From Cribrihabitans_A pelagius (GTDB lineage: Bacteria; Pseudomonadota; Alphaproteobacteria; Rhodobacterales; Rhodobacteraceae): a stretch of 64,000 nt of DNA. The DNA is taken from positions 1 through 64,000 of the forward strand of contig NZ_JBMERR010000002.1 of NCBI RefSeq assembly GCF_048820915.1, read 5' to 3'. Each line of letters begins with the position of its first letter. Position 1 is the stretch's first letter. The translations under genes were made by a program, and so were the position numbers. A model generated the notes under the pieces. The model saw only the letters and a list, made by a program, of their open reading frames with translations. It had not been told where the DNA came from and did not search any database. This document shows positions 10,838-19,785 of the stretch, piece after piece.

Positions 10838-11307
10838 GCCTCACGCTTTCCCTGATCCTGCCACGGGAGGCGGCGCTGCTGACGGCCGCTCTTGCGCCCT
10901 ATTTCGCCGAGGTCGCGCCTGAGGCCGGGATCGACCCGGACGGACGCGCACGCCAGATGCTGCACCGCAAGGACGTCACCGCCTTCTGGATTAGGGGTGA
11001 CGGCGCGCGCATCGGCTTTGCCGCGGTGCTGAACCTGCCGGACGACCGGCGCGAGTTGTCGGAGCTGTGCATCTTCCCTCGGCACCGCCGCCTGGGATGG
11101 GGCCAGCAGGCCGCACAGGCGATCCTCTGCGAGTTCCCCGGCCGCTGGCGCATGGGGATTTCCAGCACCTCGCGCGAGGCCGCGGCCTTTTGGGGCACCT
11201 GCCTCAGTCTGATGCCCGGCATCCGCGAGTTGCGGACGGGGGCGCCTTTCACCGAACATCAGGTCAAGAGCTACACATTCGACATTGCAGGAGCGCATGA
11301 TGACTGA
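10834..11307 (+). CDS. GNAT-like N-acetyltransferase
   Basis: The 157-residue protein looks like a small GNAT-fold acetyltransferase: RIGFAAVLNLPDDRRELSEL (central strands), then CIFPRHRRLGWGQQAAQAIL, which resembles the acetyl-CoA-binding R/QxxGxG/A motif in a degenerate form (RRLGWG). The start is a GTG overlapping the ATPase TGA; the stop lies 11 bases inside the aldehyde dehydrogenase gene. It is clearly part of the operon. The substrate is unknown; the surrounding deacetylase suggests an amine. Confidence 0.6.
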
Positions 11308-12757
11308 CCCCTCCCCTCTCTGGTTCGACCCCGCGATGTGCCTGATCGGGGGCCGCTGGCAGCCAGCCGCGAGCGGCGGCACCCTGCCGCTGGTAAACCC
11401 CTCCGACGGGACGGATATCTGCCATATCGCCCGCGGCACCGCGGCAGACATCGATGCCGCCGTCAGCGCCGCGCAGGCAGCGCGCGAAGGCGCGTGGGGC
11501 CGGATGAGCGCGCTGGAGCGCGGCCGTGTCCTGACCCGCATCGGCCAATTTGTGCTGGAACGGGTGGAGCAGCTCGCCGCGCTGGAGGCGATGGACGTCG
11601 GCAAGCCGCTCACCCAGGCCCACGCCGACGCGGTGGCGCTGGCGCGTTATTGCGAATTCTACGGCGGTGCCGCGGACAAGGTGATGGGGGAGACCATTCC
11701 CTATCTCGACGGCTACACCGTCTACACCCTGCGAGAGCCGCATGGCGTCACCGGACATATCGTGCCCTGGAACTATCCGATGCAGATCATCGGCCGCTCG
11801 GTTGGGGCCGCCTTGGCGATGGGCAACGCCTGCGTGCTGAAACCGGCCGAGGAAGCCTGCCTTACGGCGCTGGCCTTTGCCCATATCGCGATGGAGGCCG
11901 GGCTGCCTGCGGGGGCGCTGAACGTGGTGCCGGGGCTCGGCGCCGAGGCCGGGGCAGCGCTGGCAGGGCATCCGGGCGTGCAGCATATCTCCTTCACCGG
12001 CTCGGTCCGCACCGGCGCGCTGGTGCAGCAGGCGGCGGGCGCCAATGTGGTGCCGGTGACGCTGGAGCTGGGCGGCAAGTCGCCGCAGCTGGTGTTCGAC
12101 GACGCCGACCTGGACGGCGCCCTGCCCTTCCTGGTGAACGCGGGCATCCAGAACGCCGGTCAGACCTGTTCGGCTTCCTCCCGCATCCTGGTGCAGCGCG
12201 GGGTCTATGACGCGGTGAAGGCCCGCATGAGCGAGGCATATCGCGGCCTGACCGCGGGTCCGGCTGGCGAGGACCTGAACCTCGGCCCGCTGATCTCGGC
12301 CCGGCAGAAAGAGATTGTTGAAGGCTATATCGCCAGGGGCACGGATCTGACCGTGGCCGCCGAGGGCAGCATCGCCACCGGGGCTCCGGAGGAAGGCGCC
12401 TACGTGCGCCCCACGCTGTTTGCCGATGTGCCGCCCCGCCACGTGCTGGCACAGGAAGAGATCTTCGGCCCCGTCCAGGTGCTGATCCCGTTTGAATCCG
12501 AGGCCGAGGCGGTGGAGATCGCCAACAGCACGCCCTACGGGCTGGTTGCCGGGGTCTGGACCCGCGACGGCGGCCGCCAGATGCGGCTGGCGAAATCCCT
12601 GCGGGCAGGACAGGTCTTCCTCAACAACTACGGCGCCGGCGGCGGGGTGGAGCTGCCCTTCGGCGGCAGCGGTTTGTCGGGCCACGGCCGCGAGAAGGGC
12701 TTCGAGGCGCTCTACGGCTTTTCCCAGCTGAAGACGGTGGCCGCCCGCCACGGCTGA
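11297..12757 (+). CDS. NAD(P)-dependent aldehyde dehydrogenase
   Basis: The 486-residue enzyme belongs to the ALDH superfamily and should oxidise an aldehyde to the acid in the cytoplasm. It shows PWNYPMQIIGRS (cofactor region), the FTGS glycine motif, the general-base Glu in LELGGKSP and the catalytic Cys in NAGQTCSASSR. Two adjacent ATGs (11297, 11300) are possible; GCAGGAG lies upstream. The betaine/aminobutyraldehyde dehydrogenase-like architecture and its place behind a peptide-type importer suggest that an imported amide or amine is converted to an aldehyde and then to an acid. That pathway is inferred. Confidence 0.92.
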   Translation: MMTDPSPLWFDPAMCLIGGRWQPAASGGTLPLVNPSDGTDICHIARGTAADIDAAVSAAQAAREGAWGRMSALERGRVLTRIGQFVLERVEQLAALEAMDVGKPLTQAHADAVALARYCEFYGGAADKVMGETIPYLDGYTVYTLREPHGVTGHIVPWNYPMQIIGRSVGAALAMGNACVLKPAEEACLTALAFAHIAMEAGLPAGALNVVPGLGAEAGAALAGHPGVQHISFTGSVRTGALVQQAAGANVVPVTLELGGKSPQLVFDDADLDGALPFLVNAGIQNAGQTCSASSRILVQRGVYDAVKARMSEAYRGLTAGPAGEDLNLGPLISARQKEIVEGYIARGTDLTVAAEGSIATGAPEEGAYVRPTLFADVPPRHVLAQEEIFGPVQVLIPFESEAEAVEIANSTPYGLVAGVWTRDGGRQMRLAKSLRAGQVFLNNYGAGGGVELPFGGSGLSGHGREKGFEALYGFSQLKTVAARHG

Positions 12758-12785
12758 GCCGCCCAGGGTCCGGCCGCCCGGCCCC

Positions 12786-13391
12786 TCAGGACTGCGGCAG
12801 GCCGAAGCACATGCCGGCCCGGTAAACCTCGGTGATCAGCATGCTGGAGGTGGCCTCGATCTCCAGCACATAGCTGCGCGCCGACGCCGGATCCGGCACG
12901 CCCGCGCGCTGCCACAGCCGGTTCAGCACCGCCTCCGGACAGGCGACCGGCCGTTTGCAGGTGCGCTTCACGTCAAAGATATAGCCAATCGGCGACAGCC
13001 CCTGCTCCAGATGCCGCCGCACTTCGGGGTCAAGCCGTTCCAGCGCCACGTAGCTGAGATTGTCCATCATCACCTGGCCCGCATGCGACATGCAGACCTG
13101 CCGCTCGATGAAGGCGCTGCCCGGCAGATGCGCCCGCACCTGGCGCGGCACGCTAGTGGTCACCTTCTGGTGCAGCACTTCCAGCTTCACAGGCCCGTCC
13201 GCGATGGTTTCGCAGATCAGCGTGGCGGAGCCGTCCTGCACCAGCAGCATCCTGAGCCAGGCTTCGGCCCAGGCCGCCGCGCTGCTGCCCGCGGCAATCC
13301 CCGCCCCGAACCGCTGCCGCACAGGTCCCGCACCCGGCGCCGCCTCCGCCGCAGCTCGCAGCCTCTCCCGCGCCGGTCCAGACCCTGCCAT
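12786..13391 (-). CDS. Chorismate-lyase-like (DUF98/UbiC fold) protein
   Basis: The product has 201 residues. The stretch LRMLLVQDGSATLICETIADGPVKLEVL, the central ER-V segment (FIERQVCM) and LSPIGYIFD resemble the chorismate pyruvate-lyase/UTRA-like fold (DUF98), whose members bind small acids. I cannot show that it makes 4-hydroxybenzoate, and the match is by general pattern only. It lies convergent to the aldehyde dehydrogenase gene, with a 28-base gap, and has a tRNA gene upstream. The N-terminal 35 residues are Ala-rich and the true start may be later. Confidence 0.5.
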   Translation of the reverse strand: MAGSGPARERLRAAAEAAPGAGPVRQRFGAGIAAGSSAAAWAEAWLRMLLVQDGSATLICETIADGPVKLEVLHQKVTTSVPRQVRAHLPGSAFIERQVCMSHAGQVMMDNLSYVALERLDPEVRRHLEQGLSPIGYIFDVKRTCKRPVACPEAVLNRLWQRAGVPDPASARSYVLEIEATSSMLITEVYRAGMCFGLPQS

Positions 13392-13487
13392 CGCCGTGTA
13401 CTCCCCGGATCATCGCAACGCCGCACCCATAGACCGGACCGGATCGGGGCGAAAGCCCGGCCCCGCCGATTAGCTGCTGCGGAAACT

Positions 13488-13564
13488 TGGCGACCCCGGC
13501 AGGATTCGAACCTGCAACCTGCCCCTTAGGAGGGGGCTGCTCTATCCAGTTGAGCCACGGGGCC
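13488..13564 (-). tRNA. tRNA-Arg (anticodon CCT)
   Basis: Read on the minus strand, the gene begins GGCCCCGTGGCTCA and ends CGGGGTCG plus an encoded CCA. The acceptor stem pairs GGCCCCG with CGGGGTC; the T arm shows GGTTCGAATCC. The anticodon stem GCCCC/GGGGC encloses the loop CTCCTAA, giving anticodon CCT, which reads AGG (Arg). Confidence 0.95.
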
Positions 13565-13720
13565 GCGTGCGCCTTGGCGATAGCAAATCCCGCCTGCCTC
13601 CACAATGCCATGTGCGCGGCCAAGTGCGCGCGAGCCACGAATAGCCGCCGGACGCCATTGTGCAGCGCCCAATGTCTGCGCTAACCTCGCAGCCAGCAGC
13701 AATCAAGAAAGCACACACAC

Positions 13721-14746
13721 GTGACCACGGACAACAAGCGCCCGCTGACCCTCCGCGATGTCTCCGAAGCGACCGGAGTTTCCGAAATGACCGTCAGCCG
13801 CGTGCTGCGAAACCGCGGCGACGTGTCGGAACGCACCCGCGCCAAGGTGCTGAGCGCCGCCAAGGAACTGGGCTACGTGCCCAACAAGATCGCAGGCGCG
13901 CTGGCTTCGAACCGGGTGAACCTGGTGGCAGTGATCATCCCGTCGCTCTCCAACATGGTGTTCCCGGAGGTGCTGACCGGTATCAACAAGGTGCTGGAGA
14001 GCACCGACCTGCAGCCGGTGGTCGGCGTTACCGACTACCAGCCCGAGAAAGAGGAGAAAGTCCTTTACGAGATGCTGTCCTGGCGGCCCTCCGGCGTGAT
14101 CATCGCGGGGCTCGAGCACACCGAACCCGCGCGCGCCATGCTTGCGGCCTCAGGCATCCCGGTGGTGGAGATCATGGACACCGACGGCAAGCCGGTCGAC
14201 GCGATGGTCGGCATCTCGCACCGCCGCGCGGGCCGCGAGATGGCCAAGGCGATCCTCAAGGCAGGCTATAGCCACATCGGTTTCATGGGCACCAAGATGC
14301 CGCTGGACCATCGCGCCCGCAAACGCTTCGAGGGCTTCACCGAGGCACTGGCCAAGGAAGGCATTGAGATCGAGGACCGCGCCTTCTATTCCGGTGGTTC
14401 GGCGCTGGCCAAGGGGCGGGAGATGACCCAGGAGATGCTGGAGCGCACGCCGGAGCTGGATTTCCTCTATTACTCCAACGACATGATCGGCGCGGGCGGG
14501 CTGTTGTACCTGCTCGACCAGGGCATCGACGTGCCCGGCCAGATCGGCCTCGCCGGCTTCAACGGGGTGGAGCTCTTGCAGGGGCTGCCGCGCAAGTTGG
14601 CCACCATGGACGCCTGCCGCCAGGAGATCGGCCGCAAGGCTGCCGAGATCATCGCGGCGCAACTCGAAGACCCCGACGCGCCGATTGAAAAGCACGTGAC
14701 GCTCTCCCCCACGATCACCTACGGCGACACGCTCAAGCGGCGCTGA
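13721..14746 (+). CDS. LacI-family transcriptional regulator (GntR-type)
   Basis: This 341-residue repressor has an N-terminal LacI helix-turn-helix (LTLRDVSEATGVSEMTVSRVLR, about 9-30) followed by a periplasmic-binding-protein-like sensor domain. The GntR/IdnR-type hinge TRAKVLSAAKELGYVPN is clear. The only start that keeps the full helix-turn-helix is the GTG at 13721, which has a poor ribosome site. No sugar genes are adjacent; instead its TGA overlaps the ATG of a DNA glycosylase gene (TGATG). Target and effector are unknown. Confidence 0.9.
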   Translation: MTTDNKRPLTLRDVSEATGVSEMTVSRVLRNRGDVSERTRAKVLSAAKELGYVPNKIAGALASNRVNLVAVIIPSLSNMVFPEVLTGINKVLESTDLQPVVGVTDYQPEKEEKVLYEMLSWRPSGVIIAGLEHTEPARAMLAASGIPVVEIMDTDGKPVDAMVGISHRRAGREMAKAILKAGYSHIGFMGTKMPLDHRARKRFEGFTEALAKEGIEIEDRAFYSGGSALAKGREMTQEMLERTPELDFLYYSNDMIGAGGLLYLLDQGIDVPGQIGLAGFNGVELLQGLPRKLATMDACRQEIGRKAAEIIAAQLEDPDAPIEKHVTLSPTITYGDTLKRR

Positions 14747-15954
14747 TGCTGCTGCCTCGGCTGGACAACGGCAGCGCGCGGCGGCTGTTCCTCGACCGCC
14801 ACGCGCTGCTGGAACCGCCGGCGGGGCCTGCCAGGGGCGCGGCCCTGCTGGAGCTGATCGAACGGCTGGGCTTCGTTCAGATCGACAGCATTAACACGGT
14901 GGCGCGGGCGCACGACATGATCCTCTACAGCCGCCGTCCTAGCTACCGCGCGCCTGCGCTGAAGCGGCTCTACGAGCGCGACCGCGCGCTGTTCGAACAT
15001 TGGACCCATGATGCGGCGGTGATCCCGATGGCGTTCTATCCGCAATGGGACCTGCGCTTCCGCCGCGATGCCGCGCGGCTGAAGAGCCGCTGGCGCAACT
15101 GGCGCCGCGACGGGTTCGAGGCGCGGTTTGAAGCCGTCTTGCGGCACATCCGCGACCATGGCCCGGTCAGCGCGGCCGATGTGGGCCGGGACGAGCCCAA
15201 GAGCTCCGGCGGCTGGTGGGACTGGCACCCGTCAAAGACCGCGCTGGAATACCTCTGGCGGTCTGGCGCCTTGGCGGTCACCGGGCGGAACGGCTTCCAG
15301 AAGCGCTATGACCTGACCGAACGGGTGATCGAGGAGCACCTGCGCGAAGGGACCGTGGATGAGGCCGCCACGATCAAATGGCTCTGCAACGCAGCGCTCG
15401 ACCGGCTCGGTTTTGCCACCGCAGGCGAGATCGCCGCCTTCTGGGACACCGCGACCCCGGCGGAGGCGCGGGAGTGGTGCGCGGAGGGACTGCGCGAGGG
15501 CACATTGCAGGAAATCGAACTGGAGCAGGCCGATGGCAAGCCCCGCCGCGTCATTGCCCGGCCCGGCACGGCGGAAACGGCGGCGGAACTTGGCCCGGCG
15601 CCGGGGCGCATCCGTGTGCTCAGCCCCTTCGACCCGGCCCTGCGCGACCGCAGGCGCGCCGAGCGGCTGTTCGGCTTCCACTACCGGATCGAGGTCTTCA
15701 CCCCCGCCGCCAAACGCCGCTACGGCTATTACGTGTTCCCGCTGATGGAGGGCAGCCGCCTGATCGGCCGGATCGACATGAAGGCGGTGCGCGATGCGGA
15801 CGGCCTGCATGTCACCGCGCTCTGGCCGGAAGCGGGCATCAAATGGAGCCCGGCCCGCACCCGGCGGCTGGAGGCGGAACTGCATCGGGTTGCGCGCTTT
15901 GCAGGCCTCGCCCGCGTCACATTCGCCGATCACTGGCTGCGCGCGCCCGGCTGA
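14746..15954 (+). CDS. alkX: AlkX/YcaQ-type interstrand-crosslink DNA glycosylase (HTH_42 family)
   Basis: The 402-residue protein matches E. coli YcaQ (AlkX) along its length: FVQIDSINTVARAH with the catalytic Q-x-D motif (QID), the LSPFDPALRDRRRAERLF segment and RRYGYYVFPLMEG. AlkX-type enzymes unhook alkylation-derived interstrand crosslinks by N-glycosidic cleavage using three winged-helix domains. The Q-x-D motif favours AlkX over AlkZ (Q-x-Q). The ATG overlaps the LacI gene stop by one base, so translation is coupled to that regulator. Confidence 0.88.
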   Translation: MLLPRLDNGSARRLFLDRHALLEPPAGPARGAALLELIERLGFVQIDSINTVARAHDMILYSRRPSYRAPALKRLYERDRALFEHWTHDAAVIPMAFYPQWDLRFRRDAARLKSRWRNWRRDGFEARFEAVLRHIRDHGPVSAADVGRDEPKSSGGWWDWHPSKTALEYLWRSGALAVTGRNGFQKRYDLTERVIEEHLREGTVDEAATIKWLCNAALDRLGFATAGEIAAFWDTATPAEAREWCAEGLREGTLQEIELEQADGKPRRVIARPGTAETAAELGPAPGRIRVLSPFDPALRDRRRAERLFGFHYRIEVFTPAAKRRYGYYVFPLMEGSRLIGRIDMKAVRDADGLHVTALWPEAGIKWSPARTRRLEAELHRVARFAGLARVTFADHWLRAPG

Positions 15955-15962
15955 GACAGGGA

Positions 15963-15987
15963 GCCGGAATTATTCGATAATTCCGGC
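15963..15987. terminator. Perfect palindrome between convergent alkX and thioesterase genes
   Basis: GCCGGAATTAT and ATAATTCCGGC are perfect 11-bp arms with a TCG loop. It lies eight bases past alkX and 44 bases past the stop of the leftward thioesterase gene. The position fits a bidirectional terminator, although there is no T tract. Confidence 0.55.
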
Positions 15988-16031
15988 GCCCGTGGCGGGC
16001 GGAGGCGCATGGGGTCAACAGACGGCGCCTG

Positions 16032-16475
16032 TTACTCCGGGCGCAGCTGCGCTTCGATCACTTCGCGGTAGTCGGGCGGCGCGGCTTTCGCGGAGAAGTC
16101 CTTGGGCTCGATGAAGACGCAGACAAACCTGCCTTCGAAACACAAAACCCCGTTTTGCCGCGCCGCCACCCGGAAGGTGACCGACTTCTCCCCCAGAGCC
16201 GCAGGCCAGACCTCGCAGCGCAGCCGGTGGCGCGGCGTGACAGGCGCGCGGAAGTCGATGCTCATATGCACAAACGGCGTGCCGGTGCCGCGGTCCAGCT
16301 CCATCTGGTACCAGCCGTCGCCGCCGAGGTGATGCTCCCACCAGGCATCGATTGCCTCCAGCGCAAAGGCCGGCAGGCGGCCGGTATAGGCGATCCTGGC
16401 CGGGTCGCAATCGCCCCAGCCGACCCGGATTTCATGCTCGAAGCCGCGCGGGGCCTCGCTTCTGCTCTCTGCCAT
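16032..16475 (-). CDS. 4HBT-family acyl-CoA thioesterase
   Basis: The 147-residue hotdog-fold protein has the 4-hydroxybenzoyl-CoA thioesterase pattern: VGWGDCDPARIAYTGR with the catalytic-position Asp (GDCDPARI), then a long helix and YQMELDRGTGTPFVHMSIDFRAPV. Such enzymes cleave acyl- or aryl-CoA esters. The gene starts 13 bases past the end of the TRAP large permease gene on the same strand and probably ends the dctPQM transcript, which hints that the imported acid is handled as a CoA ester. The CoA substrate is unknown. Confidence 0.85.
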   Translation of the reverse strand: MAESRSEAPRGFEHEIRVGWGDCDPARIAYTGRLPAFALEAIDAWWEHHLGGDGWYQMELDRGTGTPFVHMSIDFRAPVTPRHRLRCEVWPAALGEKSVTFRVAARQNGVLCFEGRFVCVFIEPKDFSAKAAPPDYREVIEAQLRPE

Positions 16476-16488
16476 CGTCCGATTGTCC

Positions 16489-17994
16489 TTATTGCATCAG
16501 CATCAGCGGCAGCAGCGTGATCACCGGGAAGGCAACCAGGATGATGACGCGGATGATGTCGGAGGCGACGAAAAACATCACCGCCTTGTAGGTGTCGATC
16601 ATCCGGGTCTGCCGATCCATCGCGTTGATGATGAAGAGGTTCATCCCCACCGGCGGGGTGATCAGCCCGACTTCGACCACGATCAGCACCAGGATGCCGA
16701 ACCAGATCGCCACATATTCCGCCTCGATCCGGTTCACCCGGCCTTCGGTCACCCGGATGCCCAGTTCGCGCATCTGCTCGCGGGTCAGCTCGGCACCGCT
16801 GGCGATGGCGTCGCGGATCGATGCCAGCATCTCGGCCCCCATGCCTTCGGGGATGCCCGCCTTCAGCACCTCCATCGCTGCCTCAGCCTGCATCGCGGGC
16901 AGCGAGAGCAGACCGAAATCCATCACCGAGATCACCGGAAAGAAGATCGGGATGGTCAGCAGGATCATCGACAGCGAATCCATCAGGCAGCCGAACACCA
17001 GGTAGAAGGCGAGGATCAGCGCCAGCACCACCCAGGGGCTGAGACCCTGGCTCACCACGAAATCGGCCAGTTCCTGCGGCACCTTGGTGAGCGCCAGGAA
17101 GCCGTTGTAGAACCCCGCGCCCAGCACGATAAAGAAGATCATCGCGGTGGAGCGCGCGGTCACCAGGAAACTGTCGGCGAGCGTGGCCCGGGTCAGCCCG
17201 CCGTTCATCCAGGCGATAAAACCAGTGCCGAACGCGCCCACCGCGGCGCCCTCGGTCGGGGTGAACCAGCCAAGGTAGATGCCGCCGACCACCAGCGCAA
17301 AGACCAGAAGCACAGGCCAGACGTGAAACAGAGCCTCGAACCGCTGCCGCATCGGCACCGGCGGGCGGGTGCCTGCGCTGGCCGGATAAAGCCGCACGTA
17401 GATCGAGATCGCGATCACATAGCCAAGCGCCGCCAGAAGCCCGGGGATAAAGGCCGAAAGGAACAGCTTAGCGATGTTCTGCTCGGTGAGGATGGCATAG
17501 ATCACCAGCACAACCGACGGCGGGATCAGGATGCCCAGCGTGCCGCCCGCCGCCAGCGTCGCGGTGGAAAAGCCGCCGGCATAGCCGTATTGCTTCAGCT
17601 CCGGCAGCGCCACCCGGCCCATGGTGGCAGCGGTCGCCAGAGAGGAGCCGCAGATCGCGCCGAACCCGGCACAGGCCCCGATGGAGGCCATCGCCACCCC
17701 GCCCTTGCGGTGCCCCAGGAAGCCCTCCGCCGCCTTGAACAGCGCCGTCGACATGCCGCCGAGCGTTGCGAAATGCCCCATCAGCAGGAACATCGGCACG
17801 ATGGTCAGCGAATAGGAGGAGAACGTCGAGTAGGTCTCGCTTTTCAGCCGCCCGAAGGCGACCTGGGTGCCGCCGGTGACCCAGATCAGCCCGCCAAGCC
17901 CCACAAGGAACATCGAAAGCCCGATCGGCACCCGCAAAAAGATCAGCAGCATCAGCACCGGAAAGGATGCGATGCCAATTTCCAAAGCTGTCAC
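16489..17994 (-). CDS. dctM: TRAP transporter large permease (DctM-like) with an internal insertion
   Basis: The 501-residue inner-membrane protein has about 12 TM segments and typical DctM motifs (GGTLGILIPPS, TPTEGAAVGAFG, LITPPVGMNLF). It starts with a GTG that shares its first base with the TAG stop of dctQ. DctM proteins are usually about 425-440 residues. The excess lies at about 361-427, where a charged, helical segment (EAAMEVLKAG, SGAELTREQMRELGI) separates the normally adjacent PIFFPVI and AIWFGILVLIVVEVGL. The solute is unknown. Confidence 0.93.
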   Translation of the reverse strand: MTALEIGIASFPVLMLLIFLRVPIGLSMFLVGLGGLIWVTGGTQVAFGRLKSETYSTFSSYSLTIVPMFLLMGHFATLGGMSTALFKAAEGFLGHRKGGVAMASIGACAGFGAICGSSLATAATMGRVALPELKQYGYAGGFSTATLAAGGTLGILIPPSVVLVIYAILTEQNIAKLFLSAFIPGLLAALGYVIAISIYVRLYPASAGTRPPVPMRQRFEALFHVWPVLLVFALVVGGIYLGWFTPTEGAAVGAFGTGFIAWMNGGLTRATLADSFLVTARSTAMIFFIVLGAGFYNGFLALTKVPQELADFVVSQGLSPWVVLALILAFYLVFGCLMDSLSMILLTIPIFFPVISVMDFGLLSLPAMQAEAAMEVLKAGIPEGMGAEMLASIRDAIASGAELTREQMRELGIRVTEGRVNRIEAEYVAIWFGILVLIVVEVGLITPPVGMNLFIINAMDRQTRMIDTYKAVMFFVASDIIRVIILVAFPVITLLPLMLMQ

Positions 17995-18572
17995 TATTCG
18001 CCCTCCACGCCGTCCCAGACCAGGATGCGGCCGGTAAGATATTCATATGTGCGCACCGCGCCCATGTAGAGCCCGACCACTGCCGCCACCACCGCCGCAA
18101 CAAGGCTGGCGCCATAGGCCCACCAGACCGGGAACTGGAGCAGGAAGGAGGTCTCGCCGTTCTGGTACTTGCCGAGGGTGCCATCGGCCAGCCGCCAGGC
18201 GATCAGCACCAGCACTGCGGCAAACAGCACTTCTGTCACCATCCGCAGGAAGTATTTCACCCGGCGCGGGAAGGCATTCGCCAGCACGTCGACGCAGGCA
18301 TGGCCGGAGGTGATCTGGCACAGCGGCAGGAAGGCGAAGATGGCAAAGGCCACCCCGGCCTCCACGATTTCGAAATCACCGTTGACCGGGCCGGTCCAGC
18401 CGATCATCCAGTCGGAGAAGCCGGGCGCCAGCCCCTGCATCAGCCCGCTGTGGAACAGGCCGTTCAGCTGCCGCCCGATGATCGACACGCAGGTCAGGAT
18501 GATGAGGAGCGACAGCACCGCGCCGCCCAGATATGCCATCGCCCGGGCCAGTCCCAGCATCAGCTTGTGCAT
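17994..18572 (-). CDS. dctQ: TRAP transporter small permease (DctQ-like)
   Basis: The 192-residue protein has four predicted TM segments (about 10-40, 70-95, 108-130 and 150-175), as in DctQ subunits, which join DctM to form the Na+-coupled TRAP importer. The pattern CVSIIGRQLNG in the first TM end and CVDVLANAFP in the middle are typical. It is encoded between dctP (66-base gap) and dctM (one-base overlap). Confidence 0.88.
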   Translation of the reverse strand: MHKLMLGLARAMAYLGGAVLSLLIILTCVSIIGRQLNGLFHSGLMQGLAPGFSDWMIGWTGPVNGDFEIVEAGVAFAIFAFLPLCQITSGHACVDVLANAFPRRVKYFLRMVTEVLFAAVLVLIAWRLADGTLGKYQNGETSFLLQFPVWWAYGASLVAAVVAAVVGLYMGAVRTYEYLTGRILVWDGVEGE

Positions 18573-18638
18573 GGTCGAGTTTGCCTTTTCGTCTTGCGCA
18601 GGGGGCCTAGCCCGGCCCCCCGCCTGAGATCATGCGCC

Positions 18639-19682
18639 TTATTCGTACTTCGGCGTGTATTCCTCGATCAGGGCCGAGGCTTCCTCGATCAGCGCGGCAC
18701 CGTCGATGCCCTTGTCCTGCATGTCGGCAATCCACTTGTCGTAGATCGGCTGGGCGCGCTCGCGCCAGACCGCGGTCTGCTCTTCGTCGAGCGTGATCAC
18801 GGTGTTGCCCATATCCAGCGCCAGCTCGCGCGAGGGGCCATCGGAATCGGCCTGGGTGCCGCCCGCGAAGACCGAGAACTCCAGCCCGGAATTGTCGTCG
18901 ATGGCCTTCTTCAGGTCATCCGGCAGGCTGTCGTACTTCTCCTTGTTCATCGCCAGCACGAAGGTCAGCGTGTAGAGCGCCTTGCCCGCGAATTCGGTGT
19001 GGTTCTCCACCAGCTCCGGCACCTTCAGCGCGGCGGTCACTTCCCAGGGGATGGTAGTGCCGTCGATCACGCCCTTGGAGAGGCCCTCGGGGATCGCCGG
19101 AACCGGCATGCCGACCGGGGTTGCGCCCAGCTCTTCCAGCAGCGCGTTGACCGAGCGGCCGCCGCCGCGGATCTTCATGCCGCGCAGGTCGTCCGGCGTC
19201 TCCACCGGGTCGGAGGAGTGGATCAGGCCGGGGCCATGCACCCAGGTGCCCAGGATCTTCACATCCTTGAACTCGGTGTCCTTCATGTGTTTTTCAAACA
19301 TCTCCCAATAGGCGTGCGAAGCCGCGCGCGCATTGGTCATCATGAAGGGCAGCTCGAACACCTCGGTCGACGGGTAGCGGCCGGGGGTGTAGCCGACCAC
19401 GGTCCAGACGATGTCGGCAACGCCGTCGATGGCCTGGTCCATCAGCTCCGGCGGCTTGCCGCCCAGCTGCATCGAGGGGTAGCGGTCGACCTTGATGCGC
19501 CCGTCCGAGGAGGCCTCAACGTTGTCGGCCCAGACGTCCAGGATCAGCTTCGGCACATTGGCCTGGGCCGGCAGGAACTGGTGCAGCTTCAGCGTCACCT
19601 CCTGGGCAAATGCCGGCGCTGCGGCGCAGATGGCGAGCGCCGCCGCCCCTGCCGCCGACAATAGCTTTCTGCGAGTGGTCAT
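18639..19682 (-). CDS. dctP: TRAP transporter substrate-binding protein (DctP family)
   Basis: The 347-residue periplasmic solute receptor has a Sec signal (MTTRRKLLSAAG ... PAFAQ, cleavage near 24). The mature protein shows the DctP features FMMTNARAASHAYW, the conserved DDLRGMKIR with the carboxylate-binding Arg, and GVIDGTTIPWEV. The start was set at the ATG 19680-19682, because an upstream extension in frame adds 17 non-signal-like residues. The Arg implies an organic-acid ligand, and a fumarylpyruvate-hydrolase-like gene upstream and a thioesterase downstream suggest an aromatic- or keto-acid pathway (inference). Confidence 0.92.
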   Translation of the reverse strand: MTTRRKLLSAAGAAALAICAAAPAFAQEVTLKLHQFLPAQANVPKLILDVWADNVEASSDGRIKVDRYPSMQLGGKPPELMDQAIDGVADIVWTVVGYTPGRYPSTEVFELPFMMTNARAASHAYWEMFEKHMKDTEFKDVKILGTWVHGPGLIHSSDPVETPDDLRGMKIRGGGRSVNALLEELGATPVGMPVPAIPEGLSKGVIDGTTIPWEVTAALKVPELVENHTEFAGKALYTLTFVLAMNKEKYDSLPDDLKKAIDDNSGLEFSVFAGGTQADSDGPSRELALDMGNTVITLDEEQTAVWRERAQPIYDKWIADMQDKGIDGAALIEEASALIEEYTPKYE

Positions 19683-19785
19683 GTGTGTCCTCCCTTTGAC
19701 CAGTCTTCCCCCCGTGCGCCTGCCGCTGATCACAATGCTGCGGCAGCCCGCCGGATACTTCCCAGATCTTCCGCCTGGATACGCC

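Noticed and set aside
13488..13564. tRNA-Arg as an integration site of a genomic island
   Set aside because: No integrase, no second copy of the tRNA 3' end and no foreign gene block nearby.
16483..18069. 528-residue frame antisense to dctM
   Set aside because: His/Asp/Gln/Arg-rich translation, which is the mirror of hydrophobic TM codons; dctM is certain.
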